Positions 1 through 7,343 of a stretch of DNA of 23,861 nucleotides are shown here, one piece after another; position 1 is the stretch's first letter; each line of letters begins with the position of its first letter. The stretch is from NCBI GenBank assembly GCA_002423105.1, contig DIUT01000004.1, forward strand, positions 1 through 23,861. The letters are read 5' to 3'. The notes beneath the pieces are model-generated. The model had not been told where the DNA came from. It worked only from the letters and a program-made list of their open reading frames with translations, and did no database searches. A program made the position numbers and the translations under genes. This DNA is from Geobacter sp. UBA6151. Its GTDB lineage: Bacteria > Desulfobacterota > Desulfuromonadia > Geobacterales > Pseudopelobacteraceae.

Positions 1-1712
1 GAGTGGAACCAGCCGCGGTGCTGGTCGCTTCCCTCCAGGTACAGGTCAGCCGGGGAGGAGAGCTTGGGGTTGGCCTCCAGCACGGCGGCATGGGAAACAC
101 CGGAATCAAACCAGACATCCAGAATGTCCATCTCTTTTTCAAAGGAAGCGCCGCCACACTTGGGGCAGACGGTTCCTTCCGGCATCAGCCGGGCCGCTTC
201 CCAGTCAAACCAGACATCGGCGCTGTGCTGCTTGAACAGCTCCGCCACAAAATCCATCAGTTTGCCGTCTGCCACATATTCACCGCAGTCGGTGCAGGAA
301 AAAGCGGTGATCGGCACCCCCCAGGTGCGCTGGCGGGAGATGCACCAGTCCGGCCGGTTTTCAATCATGCCGTAGATGCGGTCACGGCCCCACTTGGGAA
401 TCCACTGCACCTGATCAATGGCTTCCAGGGATTTTTTACGCAGATCATTGGATTCCATGGAGATAAACCACTGCTCCGTGGCCCGGAAGATGATCGGCTT
501 CTTACAGCGCCAGCAGTGGGGATAGGAGTGGGTGAGCTTGCCCTGCCCCACCAGGGCGCCAACCTCAATCATTTTTTCAATGACCTTGGGGTTGGCGTCA
601 AAGACCTTTTCGCCACCGAAGAACTCCAGGGTGGAGATGAAACGGCCATGGTTGTCCACCGGGTTGTAGACCTCCAGCCCTTCCGCCAGGCCCAACTGGT
701 AGTCTTCCTGGCCATGGCCGGGAGCGGTGTGGACGCAGCCGGTACCGGCCTCTAACGTGACATGCTCACCCAGCAGAATGACCGAATCGCGGTTGTAGAA
801 GGGATGGGCGCACTGTTTCCGTTCCAGTAGTCCGGCTTTAAAGGTGGCCAGCACCTGGCCAGTAAGTCCGTTGGCACTGAGAAAGCTGTCCTTCAGCCCC
901 TCGGCAACGATTAGTACTCCCTGCTCAGTATCCAGGGCAACGTAGTCAAACTCGGGATGCATGGCCACCGCCAGGTTTGCCGGGATGGTCCAGGGGGTGG
1001 TGGTCCAGATGACGACACTGGTCTCTTTCCCGGCCAGGGCGGGCAGTATTGCTGAAAGGTCATCCTTTATCCTGAATTTGACAAAGATGGTGGGAGAAAC
1101 ATGGTCGGCATACTCAACCTCGGCCTCGGCCAGGGCGGTGACACAGGAAGAGCACCAGTGCACCGGCTTCCTGCCCCGGTACAGTCCGCCGTTGTGGGCG
1201 AAGCGGGCCAGCTCGGCAGCAGTCAGGCCTTCGTACTCGTAGTTCATGGTCAGGTACGGGGCATCCCAGTCTCCCAGAATCCCCAAGCGCTTGAACTCCT
1301 CCTTCTGGATGGCGATGAATTTTTCGGCATAGCTGCGGCACTCGCGGCGCAGTTCCAGCTTGCTCATCTCCCGCTTCTTCGACCCCAGATTCTTCTCCAC
1401 CTGCAGCTCAATCGGCAGGCCGTGGCAATCCCAGCCCGGCACGTAGGGGGCTTCAAACCCTTCCATCCGCTTACTCTTCAGCACGATATCCTTGAGAATC
1501 TTGTTCAGGGCGTGGCCAATATGGATATGACCGTTGGCATAGGGGGGGCCATCATGCAGCATATAGCGGGGTCGACCGCAACCGGTTTTTTCCATTTTAC
1601 TGTAGAGTTCCTGCTGATCCCAGTGTTTCAGCATCTCCGGCTCCCGTTGGGGCAGGTTGGCCTTCATGGGAAAAGCGGTTTGCGGCAGATTCAAGGTATC
1701 TTTGTATTCCAT
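1..1712 (-). CDS. ileS: Isoleucyl-tRNA synthetase, N-terminal 570 residues (3' end outside window)
   Basis: Class I aminoacyl-tRNA synthetase that charges tRNA-Ile in the cytoplasm and edits misactivated valine. The minus-strand frame is open from the ATG at 1712 to the window edge, so the C-terminal part is missing. Visible family marks are PYANGHIHIGH with the HIGH motif at residues 64-67, the CP1 editing-domain stretch TTTPWTIPANL around residue 237, and GSDQHRGWF just before the edge. The KMSKS loop and the C-terminal zinc/anticodon region should follow outside the window. The start is supported by a GGAGAG ribosome-binding site about 10 bases upstream. It is divergent from mreB. The identification is secure; only the missing end limits it. 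Confidence 0.97.
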   Translation of the reverse strand, partial: MEYKDTLNLPQTAFPMKANLPQREPEMLKHWDQQELYSKMEKTGCGRPRYMLHDGPPYANGHIHIGHALNKILKDIVLKSKRMEGFEAPYVPGWDCHGLPIELQVEKNLGSKKREMSKLELRRECRSYAEKFIAIQKEEFKRLGILGDWDAPYLTMNYEYEGLTAAELARFAHNGGLYRGRKPVHWCSSCVTALAEAEVEYADHVSPTIFVKFRIKDDLSAILPALAGKETSVVIWTTTPWTIPANLAVAMHPEFDYVALDTEQGVLIVAEGLKDSFLSANGLTGQVLATFKAGLLERKQCAHPFYNRDSVILLGEHVTLEAGTGCVHTAPGHGQEDYQLGLAEGLEVYNPVDNHGRFISTLEFFGGEKVFDANPKVIEKMIEVGALVGQGKLTHSYPHCWRCKKPIIFRATEQWFISMESNDLRKKSLEAIDQVQWIPKWGRDRIYGMIENRPDWCISRQRTWGVPITAFSCTDCGEYVADGKLMDFVAELFKQHSADVWFDWEAARLMPEGTVCPKCGGASFEKEMDILDVWFDSGVSHAAVLEANPKLSSPADLYLEGSDQHRGWFH

Positions 1713-1756
1713 TGATTTATTCTCTCTCCGGTAGCATTCATCACTAAAATTTAGTT

Positions 1757-1785
1757 AAATTACCGATGCAACAGGGTAAAGTCAA
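1757..1785 (-). promoter_or_regulatory. Candidate sigma70 promoter for ileS
   Basis: On the minus strand a TTGACT hexamer (1780-1785, five of six consensus bases) is followed after 17 bases by TAATTT (1757-1762, a weak -10). It lies about 45 bases upstream of the ileS start. This is a sequence match only. I saw no T-box-like leader. Confidence 0.4.
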
Positions 1786-1827
1786 GGAGATAGACAGCAG
1801 CGCCGAAAGGCATTCTCCATTTCCCCC

Positions 1828-1856
1828 TTGCATTCCACCCCCCTGTCTGGTAAATT
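1828..1856 (+). promoter_or_regulatory. Weak candidate promoter for mreB
   Basis: TTGCAT (1828-1833), a 17-base spacer and TAAATT (1851-1856) lie about 37 bases upstream of the mreB start in the divergent ileS-mreB intergenic region. Both hexamers are poor consensus matches, so this is the best visible candidate rather than a firm call. Confidence 0.25.
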
Positions 1857-1892
1857 TTTTAGCCCATTTTGTTCTGAAAGGATTGTTCTATC

Positions 1893-2936
1893 ATGTTTAA
1901 AATATTTGATTCTCTCTTTGGGCTCTTCTCCAACGATCTGGCAATTGACCTTGGTACCGCCAACACCCTGGTCTACCTGAAAGGCAAAGGAATTGTGGTG
2001 CGGGAACCGTCCGTCGTTGCCGTGCAAAAACTGCCCACCGGCCAGCAGAAGGTCCTGAAAGTGGGGATGGAGGCCAAGCAGATGCTGGGCCGCACCCCCG
2101 GCTCCATCACCGCCATCCGCCCCATGAAAGACGGCGTAATCGCCGACTTCGACATTACGGAAGAGATGCTGCGCTACTTCATCCACAAGGTCCACAACCG
2201 CAAGACGCTGGTACGGCCCCGCATTGTCATCTGCGTTCCCTCCGGCATCACCCAGGTGGAAAAGCGGGCGGTGAAGGAGTCGGCAGAATCGGCCGGCGCC
2301 CGTGAGGTCTACCTGATCGAGGAACCGATGGCAGCGGCAATCGGCGCAGGTCTGCCGATTACCGAGGCGTCCGGCAACATGATCGTGGATATCGGCGGCG
2401 GCACCACCGAGGTGGCGGTCATCTCCTTGGCCGGTATCGTCTACGCCCAATCCACCCGCATGGGGGGCGACAAGATGGACGACGCCATCCTGCAGTACAT
2501 CAAGCGCAAGTATAACCTGCAGATCGGCGAACGGATGGCCGAAGCGATCAAGATCGAGATCGGCGAAGCCTACCCCGGCCCGGAAGTGCTGACCATGGAA
2601 GTCAAGGGACGCGACCTGGTGTCCGGCATTCCCAAGACCATCGAGATCAATTCCGATGAAATCCGTGATGCCCTGAAAGAAGCGGTCAACGCCATTGTGG
2701 ATACGGTTCGTCAGTGCCTGGAACGCACCCCCCCCGAACTGGCAGCTGACATCGTTGACAAAGGGATCTTTCTGGCAGGCGGCGGCGCCAACCTGCGTAA
2801 TCTCGACCTACTGCTGCGGGAAATCACCAAGGTACCGGTGCTGATTGCAGAAGATCCGCTGGACTGTGTCGTGCTGGGCTCGGGTAAGGTTCTCGATGAA
2901 CTGCATTTGCTGAAGCGCGTTGCAATCAGTTCCTGA
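1893..2936 (+). CDS. mreB: Rod shape-determining protein MreB (actin homologue)
   Basis: Cytoplasmic actin-like ATPase that forms membrane-associated filaments and directs lateral peptidoglycan synthesis. At 347 aa it is the normal family length. It starts with an amphipathic membrane-binding stretch (MFKIFDSLFGLF). It carries the phosphate-1 loop DLGTANTLVY near residue 19, the phosphate-2 loop DIGGGTTEVAV, the EEPMAAAIGAG segment and the adenosine motif LAGGGANL. The ATG at 1893 has AAAGGA ten bases upstream. mreC and mreD do not follow; a long palindrome and then a glycosyltransferase do, so the gene is separated from the usual mreBCD order. Its link to the downstream envelope genes may be transcriptional rather than functional. 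Confidence 0.97.
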   Translation: MFKIFDSLFGLFSNDLAIDLGTANTLVYLKGKGIVVREPSVVAVQKLPTGQQKVLKVGMEAKQMLGRTPGSITAIRPMKDGVIADFDITEEMLRYFIHKVHNRKTLVRPRIVICVPSGITQVEKRAVKESAESAGAREVYLIEEPMAAAIGAGLPITEASGNMIVDIGGGTTEVAVISLAGIVYAQSTRMGGDKMDDAILQYIKRKYNLQIGERMAEAIKIEIGEAYPGPEVLTMEVKGRDLVSGIPKTIEINSDEIRDALKEAVNAIVDTVRQCLERTPPELAADIVDKGIFLAGGGANLRNLDLLLREITKVPVLIAEDPLDCVVLGSGKVLDELHLLKRVAISS

Positions 2937-2947
2937 TCTTTTTACCA

Positions 2948-2992
2948 TAGAGTCCGCAGAGGAGCTTCGTTCGCCTTCCTCTGCGGACTCTA
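2948..2992. repeat. Perfect 16-bp inverted repeat between mreB and the glycosyltransferase
   Basis: Arms 2948-2963 (TAGAGTCCGCAGAGGA) and 2977-2992 are perfect inverse complements around a 13-base loop. No T-tract follows on the plus strand, so it is not a classical intrinsic terminator for mreB. On the minus strand only a weak T-run follows. It looks like a dispersed palindromic repeat that could form an mRNA hairpin, either attenuating or protecting the transcript. Confidence 0.75.
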
Positions 2993-3016
2993 CGGTGAGA
3001 TATCCAGACTTCCTTT

Positions 3017-4057
3017 ATGTCCACTCCCCCACTTGACATCATACTACCGGTCTGGAACAGCCCTGACGAAACCCGCTTCTGCCTGGTTTCTCTGCTGCCC
3101 CTTATCGAAGCCGGCGCCAGACTGATTCTGATCAACAACGGCTGTGACCGGGTAACAGAACAGTTATTGGAAGAGTTCTCGGACCCTCTTGGCAATCAGG
3201 CCATCTACATGACCATGGAGCGCAATATCGGCTTTGTTCCGGCGCTCAATCACGGCCTGCGCCGCTCCGATGCCGACTGGGCCCTGATTCTGCGCCCATC
3301 GGTCATCCTCAAAAGCAATTTCCTTAAATGGCTTGATTTCGGTACAAAATGCCCGCAATCTGGCATTCTGACCCCTTTTCTTGCAGACGTGCATCACCTT
3401 CCGCCCAAGCTGGACAACAAACGGCTCGCCTCCATTGAAACCAGTGACATAAGCTTCGATCTGCTGGCCGTCTCAAAACCGGTGCGCGATGCGGTGGGCC
3501 AGTTCAATGAAGAGCTTGACAGTGCTTCCTGGTGCCTGCAGGACTACCGGCGCCGGGCGCTGCTCTGCGGTTTTTTTACCCGCCTGGTAACCGGCATGTC
3601 ATTTACCACCAGAACCCTGACAATCCTGGGTTCAGCCGAGCGCCGCCGCCAACGGGAAGAACACTCACGCGACATCTGTCGCAACCTGTGGGGAAACCAA
3701 CAGCGCTATGCCATCTACTTACCTGTGGAAGCAAACCTCGAACTGCTCTCCGGACTCTTTGCCCAAACCCTTGCTGCTGCACGCCTGGGGCATTCATTTC
3801 ACCTGTTTCTGCATCGTCGCCTTTACCGGGAGGCGGTCAAGCAGGGGTTCAACGTCCTGCATACCGGCATCACCCTCCATAAGATGCCCTTGTTGCTCCC
3901 CCTGCGCAGACTGTCACGGCAGATGGCCTCTCTCGTGCTGCATTACCCCGATCTGCTGACCATCAAGGGCGTAGACGGCATCTCCTTTCCCGGCTATGAT
4001 GACGCGCTTCCCGCTACCACCATTGCAGAGCTGAACAGCTCCAAGAAGGAGGTCTGA
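3017..4057 (+). CDS. GT2-like glycosyltransferase-family protein, possibly lacking the metal-binding Asp
   Basis: A 346-aa protein whose N-terminal part resembles family 2 (GT-A fold) glycosyltransferases: a strand-like DIILPVWNS start, the stretch LILINNGCD near residue 40, and RNIGFVPALNHGLR at 69-82, equivalent to the common N-x-GF-x-x-x-x-N-x-G motif. Where most relatives have an N-P-D or D-x-D metal site, this protein reads LRPSV (92-96), so the usual aspartate appears to be serine. The C-terminal half is not recognised. There are no clear membrane helices. It lies 5 bases before gmhA, which suggests a role in lipopolysaccharide core or surface-glycan assembly, but this is inferred from position. 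No good ribosome-binding site precedes the ATG, so the start is less certain than the frame. Confidence 0.7.
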   Translation: MSTPPLDIILPVWNSPDETRFCLVSLLPLIEAGARLILINNGCDRVTEQLLEEFSDPLGNQAIYMTMERNIGFVPALNHGLRRSDADWALILRPSVILKSNFLKWLDFGTKCPQSGILTPFLADVHHLPPKLDNKRLASIETSDISFDLLAVSKPVRDAVGQFNEELDSASWCLQDYRRRALLCGFFTRLVTGMSFTTRTLTILGSAERRRQREEHSRDICRNLWGNQQRYAIYLPVEANLELLSGLFAQTLAAARLGHSFHLFLHRRLYREAVKQGFNVLHTGITLHKMPLLLPLRRLSRQMASLVLHYPDLLTIKGVDGISFPGYDDALPATTIAELNSSKKEV

Positions 4058-4061
4058 CACC

Positions 4062-4652
4062 ATGCAGAGCTTTATTGCCGCCCAACTACAGGATCAGCGT
4101 GCTGTCCTCGATAGAATTGAGACAGAACTTGCCGAGCAGATTGCCAGAATCGCTGTCAGGCTTGTTGAAACCATGAAGATTGGCAACAAACTTTTGATCA
4201 TGGGTAATGGCGGGTCTGCCGCAGACGCCCAGCATTTTGCGGCCGAAATCGTTGGCCGCTTCAAAATGGAGCGTCCCGGACTGCCGGCCATCGCCCTTTC
4301 CACCGACACTTCCATCATCACCGCCATCGGCAACGATTACGGCTTTGAGCGGATATTTTCCCGCCAGGTGGAAGCCCTGGCCGCCCCCGGTGATGCCCTC
4401 ATCGGCATTTCCACCAGCGGCAACTCAGCCAACATACTGAAAGCGCTCTTAACGGGCCGCCAAGCCGGATGTAGCGCCATTGGCCTGTTGGGCAAGGATG
4501 GCGGGACCATCAAGGATATCTGCGACCTTGCGCTGATCGTCCCCTCCGATGACACACCCCGCATTCAGGAAGGGCATATTACCATTATTCACATCCTGTG
4601 CGATCTGATCGAACAGAGTCTTTTCGGCAAATTTGCGGGGGAGGGCCGGTAA
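4062..4652 (+). CDS. gmhA: Sedoheptulose 7-phosphate isomerase (phosphoheptose isomerase)
   Basis: First committed enzyme of ADP-heptose synthesis: converts sedoheptulose 7-phosphate to D-glycero-D-manno-heptose 7-phosphate for the lipopolysaccharide inner core. It is a 196-aa SIS-domain protein. Key stretches are GNGGSAADAQHFAAE (48-62), STSGNSANIL (117-126) and QEGHITIIH (169-177). His58, Glu62, Gln169 and His177 line up with the zinc ligands His61, Glu65, Gln172 and His180 known in E. coli GmhA. The ATG follows a strong GGAGG site and lies 5 bases after the glycosyltransferase stop. Its stop overlaps the hldE start (TAATG), which implies translational coupling with the next pathway enzyme. 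Confidence 0.96.
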   Translation: MQSFIAAQLQDQRAVLDRIETELAEQIARIAVRLVETMKIGNKLLIMGNGGSAADAQHFAAEIVGRFKMERPGLPAIALSTDTSIITAIGNDYGFERIFSRQVEALAAPGDALIGISTSGNSANILKALLTGRQAGCSAIGLLGKDGGTIKDICDLALIVPSDDTPRIQEGHITIIHILCDLIEQSLFGKFAGEGR

Positions 4653-6148
4653 TGGACAGAAAAGCTGTAGAGTCCCTGTTTTTGCATGCCGCCAACTTCC
4701 GTTGTCTGGTGGTGGGCGATCTGATGCTGGACGAATACCTGTGGGGCAAGGCAGAGCGGATTTCGCCGGAAGCGCCGGTACAGGTGGTGGACATCCAGCG
4801 TGAAGACCTGCGGCTCGGCGGCGCGGGAAACGTGGCCAACAACCTGAAAGCTTTGGGATGCCAAGTCACCGTGGCCTCGGTAATCGGCGATGACCTGAAC
4901 GGCACGGCCCTGGTCCAGGCATTTGGCGCCCGGGATATCTCAGATAGCGGCATTTTCAGGGAACCGGGCCGACGCACCGGTCGCAAGACCAGGGTAGTGG
5001 CCGCCAACCAGCAGATTCTGCGCATAGACCGGGAATCGCGGGAACAGCTCTCGCCGACCATAGAAACACAGCTCTGCCACTGGCTGACAAACCATCTGGA
5101 CCACGTTGACGTGGTGCTGGTATCTGACTACCTCAAAGGGGTGCTCACCCCGGCTGTACTCTCCACCCTAACCGCAACGGCACAGGCGCGGCAGATCCCG
5201 GTACTGGTGGACCCCAAAGGTGCCGACTATCTCAAATACCGCGGCGCAACCTGCCTGACCCCCAATCGCAAGGAAGCAGAAACCGCCGCCGGTATTCCGA
5301 TCATTGACGAAGAGAGCCTGGGCAGGGCGGCCGATGCCATCATGACCCAGGTGGGGCTTGACAACCTGCTGATAACCCGCAGCGAGGCTGGCATGTCCTT
5401 GTTCTGCGGCAACGGCCAAACCGTCCAGATTCCCACCGTGGCCCGCGAGGTTTTCGATGTCACCGGAGCCGGCGACACCGTCCTGGCGGTCCTGGCTTGC
5501 GGCGTAGCCGGTGGTTTCAACCTGGAAGAAGCGGCCCGACTGGCCAATATCGCCGCCGGCATTGCCGTAGCTAAACTGGGAACTTCCGTCGTCACACCGG
5601 CGGAGATCGTTGATGCCGTCAACCTGACTCACCGGGACAGCGACAGCAAAATCAAGGGCCAGGACCTGCTGGCAAGTATCATTGAGCAGGAACGGCTGCG
5701 AGGGAAACAGGTCGTATTCACCAATGGCTGTTTTGATCTGCTGCACGCCGGTCATGTGAAATATTTGCAGGCGGCCCGCCGCCTGGGAGACGTGCTGATT
5801 CTCGGCCTGAACAGCGACGCTTCGGTACGCCGCCTGAAAGGTCCGAGACGTCCCCTGATCAACGAAGATGAACGCAGTCACATCCTGGCCGCCCTTGACT
5901 GCATCGATTACGTCTGCCTTTTTGATGAAGATACCCCCCTTGAACTGATCACCCTGCTGAAACCGCAGATTCTGGTTAAAGGTGGAGATTACGCACTGGA
6001 TGGAGTTGTGGGCCGGGACATCGTCGAAGCCTATGGCGGCCGGGTGGAATTGATTCCTTTTGTGGACGGCAAATCAAGCACAAATATCATCGAAAAAGTT
6101 CTTGAACGCTATTCCAGCCTTGATACAGCCACACCGTCCGCACCCTGA
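4652..6148 (+). CDS. hldE: Bifunctional heptose-7-phosphate kinase / heptose-1-phosphate adenylyltransferase
   Basis: A 498-aa fusion enzyme that phosphorylates heptose 7-phosphate at C1 and later adenylates heptose 1-phosphate to give ADP-heptose. Residues about 1-330 are a PfkB/ribokinase-type kinase with GGAGNVANNL and the anion-hole signature DVTGAGDT (269-276, catalytic Asp275). Residues about 345-490 are a nucleotidyltransferase with TNGCFDLLHAGHV, including the HxGH motif. Length matches E. coli HldE (about 477 aa). I chose the ATG at 4652, which overlaps the gmhA stop and has GGGGGAGGG just upstream, over an in-frame start at 4598 lying inside gmhA. The phosphatase gmhB, needed between the two steps, is not in this window. 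Confidence 0.96.
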   Translation: MDRKAVESLFLHAANFRCLVVGDLMLDEYLWGKAERISPEAPVQVVDIQREDLRLGGAGNVANNLKALGCQVTVASVIGDDLNGTALVQAFGARDISDSGIFREPGRRTGRKTRVVAANQQILRIDRESREQLSPTIETQLCHWLTNHLDHVDVVLVSDYLKGVLTPAVLSTLTATAQARQIPVLVDPKGADYLKYRGATCLTPNRKEAETAAGIPIIDEESLGRAADAIMTQVGLDNLLITRSEAGMSLFCGNGQTVQIPTVAREVFDVTGAGDTVLAVLACGVAGGFNLEEAARLANIAAGIAVAKLGTSVVTPAEIVDAVNLTHRDSDSKIKGQDLLASIIEQERLRGKQVVFTNGCFDLLHAGHVKYLQAARRLGDVLILGLNSDASVRRLKGPRRPLINEDERSHILAALDCIDYVCLFDEDTPLELITLLKPQILVKGGDYALDGVVGRDIVEAYGGRVELIPFVDGKSSTNIIEKVLERYSSLDTATPSAP

Positions 6149-6162
6149 AACGGGATCCGGCA

Positions 6163-7110
6163 GTGGTTCACACCGATAAAAATTCCTGCCCGCGTGTTCT
6201 GGTTATTGCCGGTCCGACAGCATCCGGCAAATCCGCCCTGGTCCTTGAACTTGCCGCACAGCTTGATGGTGAGATTATCTGCGCCGATTCCCTGACCGTC
6301 TACCGGGGACTGGATATCGGCAGCGCCAAACCCACTGCAGAAGATCGCGCACGGGTTCTCCATCATCTGCTGGATATCCGCGACCCGTGGGAACCGTTTA
6401 CCGCCGCCGACTTCCGTCATGAAGCCGCACACGCCATCGATAACATCGTCCGCCGCGGAAAAACACCGATCCTGGTCGGAGGCGCCGGCCTGTACTTGCG
6501 AGTACTTTTGGGCGGACTGGCAGACGCCCCCGGTCAGAATGCGCAGATGCGGCAGCTCTTGAGTCTGCGGGCCGAACGTGGTGAAGGTGAACTGTTACTG
6601 GAAGAGCTGCGCGCCGTTGATCCTGAAACAGCATCAAAAACGCACCCCAATAATCTGCCCCGGATCATCCGCGCCCTGGAAGTTTACCAGAGCAGCGGCA
6701 TAGCGTTTTCTGACTACCAAAACCAGCATCGTTTCGGGCAGAAGCCATATAATGCCCGACAATATCTGCTTGCCCCCCCCAGAGAACTGCTCTATCAGCG
6801 GATTGAGGCGCGTGTTGACCAGATGCTGCGCGATGGGCTTATTGATGAATACTGTGGACTGCTCACGGCAGGAGTACCGAAAGATGCCAAAGCTCTGGGT
6901 GCCATTGGCTACAAAGAAGTTGCGGCGTTTGTTGACGGCGTCATCTCCCGGGAAGAATTGCCTCGTCTGATCAAACTGAACACCCGTCACTACGCAAAGC
7001 GTCAGATGACCTGGTTCAGACGGGAAAAAGAGCTGCTGACGATTGCATATCCGCCCGACTCTGCTACTATCGCCCGTGAAGCTGTGCAGTTCTTACGCCA
7101 AGGAGATTGA
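6163..7110 (+). CDS. miaA: tRNA dimethylallyltransferase
   Basis: Transfers a dimethylallyl group from DMAPP to N6 of adenosine 37 in tRNAs that read UNN codons. The 315-aa protein has the P-loop GPTASGKS at residues 17-24, then ADSLTVYRGLDIGSAKPT with the conserved catalytic Asp, LVGGAGLYLRVLL, ALGAIGYKEV, and the C-terminal TRHYAKRQMTWFRRE that is diagnostic of MiaA. The start is a GTG at 6163, 14 bases after the hldE stop, with only a weak upstream site; GTG at 6166 is an alternative. The stop is 2 bases before the hfq ATG, and the hfq ribosome-binding site lies inside the end of miaA. The miaA-hfq pairing is a widespread gene order. Confidence 0.95.
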   Translation: MVHTDKNSCPRVLVIAGPTASGKSALVLELAAQLDGEIICADSLTVYRGLDIGSAKPTAEDRARVLHHLLDIRDPWEPFTAADFRHEAAHAIDNIVRRGKTPILVGGAGLYLRVLLGGLADAPGQNAQMRQLLSLRAERGEGELLLEELRAVDPETASKTHPNNLPRIIRALEVYQSSGIAFSDYQNQHRFGQKPYNARQYLLAPPRELLYQRIEARVDQMLRDGLIDEYCGLLTAGVPKDAKALGAIGYKEVAAFVDGVISREELPRLIKLNTRHYAKRQMTWFRREKELLTIAYPPDSATIAREAVQFLRQGD

Positions 7111-7112
7111 TA

Positions 7113-7343
7113 ATGTCAAAACCCCTTTTCAACATTCAGGATCAGTACCTCAATCAGGCCCGCAAGGAGCGTATCCGCCTGCTGGTGAGAATGATGTCCG
7201 GCTCAACCATTGAGGGCATGATCAAGTCCTTCGACAACTTTTGCCTGTTGATTGATGCAGAGGGTGATGTGTTGATCTACAAACATGCCATTGCCACCAT
7301 TACCTCCGCAGACGGCACCTTCCGCCTTCACTACAATCCATGA
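7113..7343 (+). CDS. hfq: RNA chaperone Hfq (divergent distal face)
   Basis: Small Sm-fold protein, 76 aa, expected to form a hexameric ring that pairs small RNAs with mRNAs. Proximal-face and rim residues are kept: Gln9, the RKER rim (17-20), FDNF with Phe43, and YKHA at 56-59 (matching Gln8, R16-R19, Phe42 and Tyr55-His57 in E. coli). The segment that makes the distal face in E. coli (Tyr25, Ile30, Lys31, Leu32) reads Arg26, Ser31, Thr32, Ile33 here, so binding of A-rich RNA may differ. The C-terminal tail is almost absent. I chose the ATG at 7113, 6 bases after AGGAGA; an upstream TTG is unlikely. It overlaps the next gene by 4 bases (ATGA). Confidence 0.9.
   Translation: MSKPLFNIQDQYLNQARKERIRLLVRMMSGSTIEGMIKSFDNFCLLIDAEGDVLIYKHAIATITSADGTFRLHYNP

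Noticed and set aside
3..755. 250-aa plus-strand ORF at the left edge
   Set aside because: It is antisense to ileS, whose reading is unmistakable; the ORF protein has no family character.
1713..1892. T-box or other riboswitch leader for ileS
   Set aside because: The space is short, a promoter-like pair lies about 45 bases from the start, and no specifier or antiterminator structure could be seen.
2937..3016. Intrinsic terminator after mreB
   Set aside because: The hairpin is strong but no T-tract follows on the plus strand, so it is listed as a palindromic repeat.
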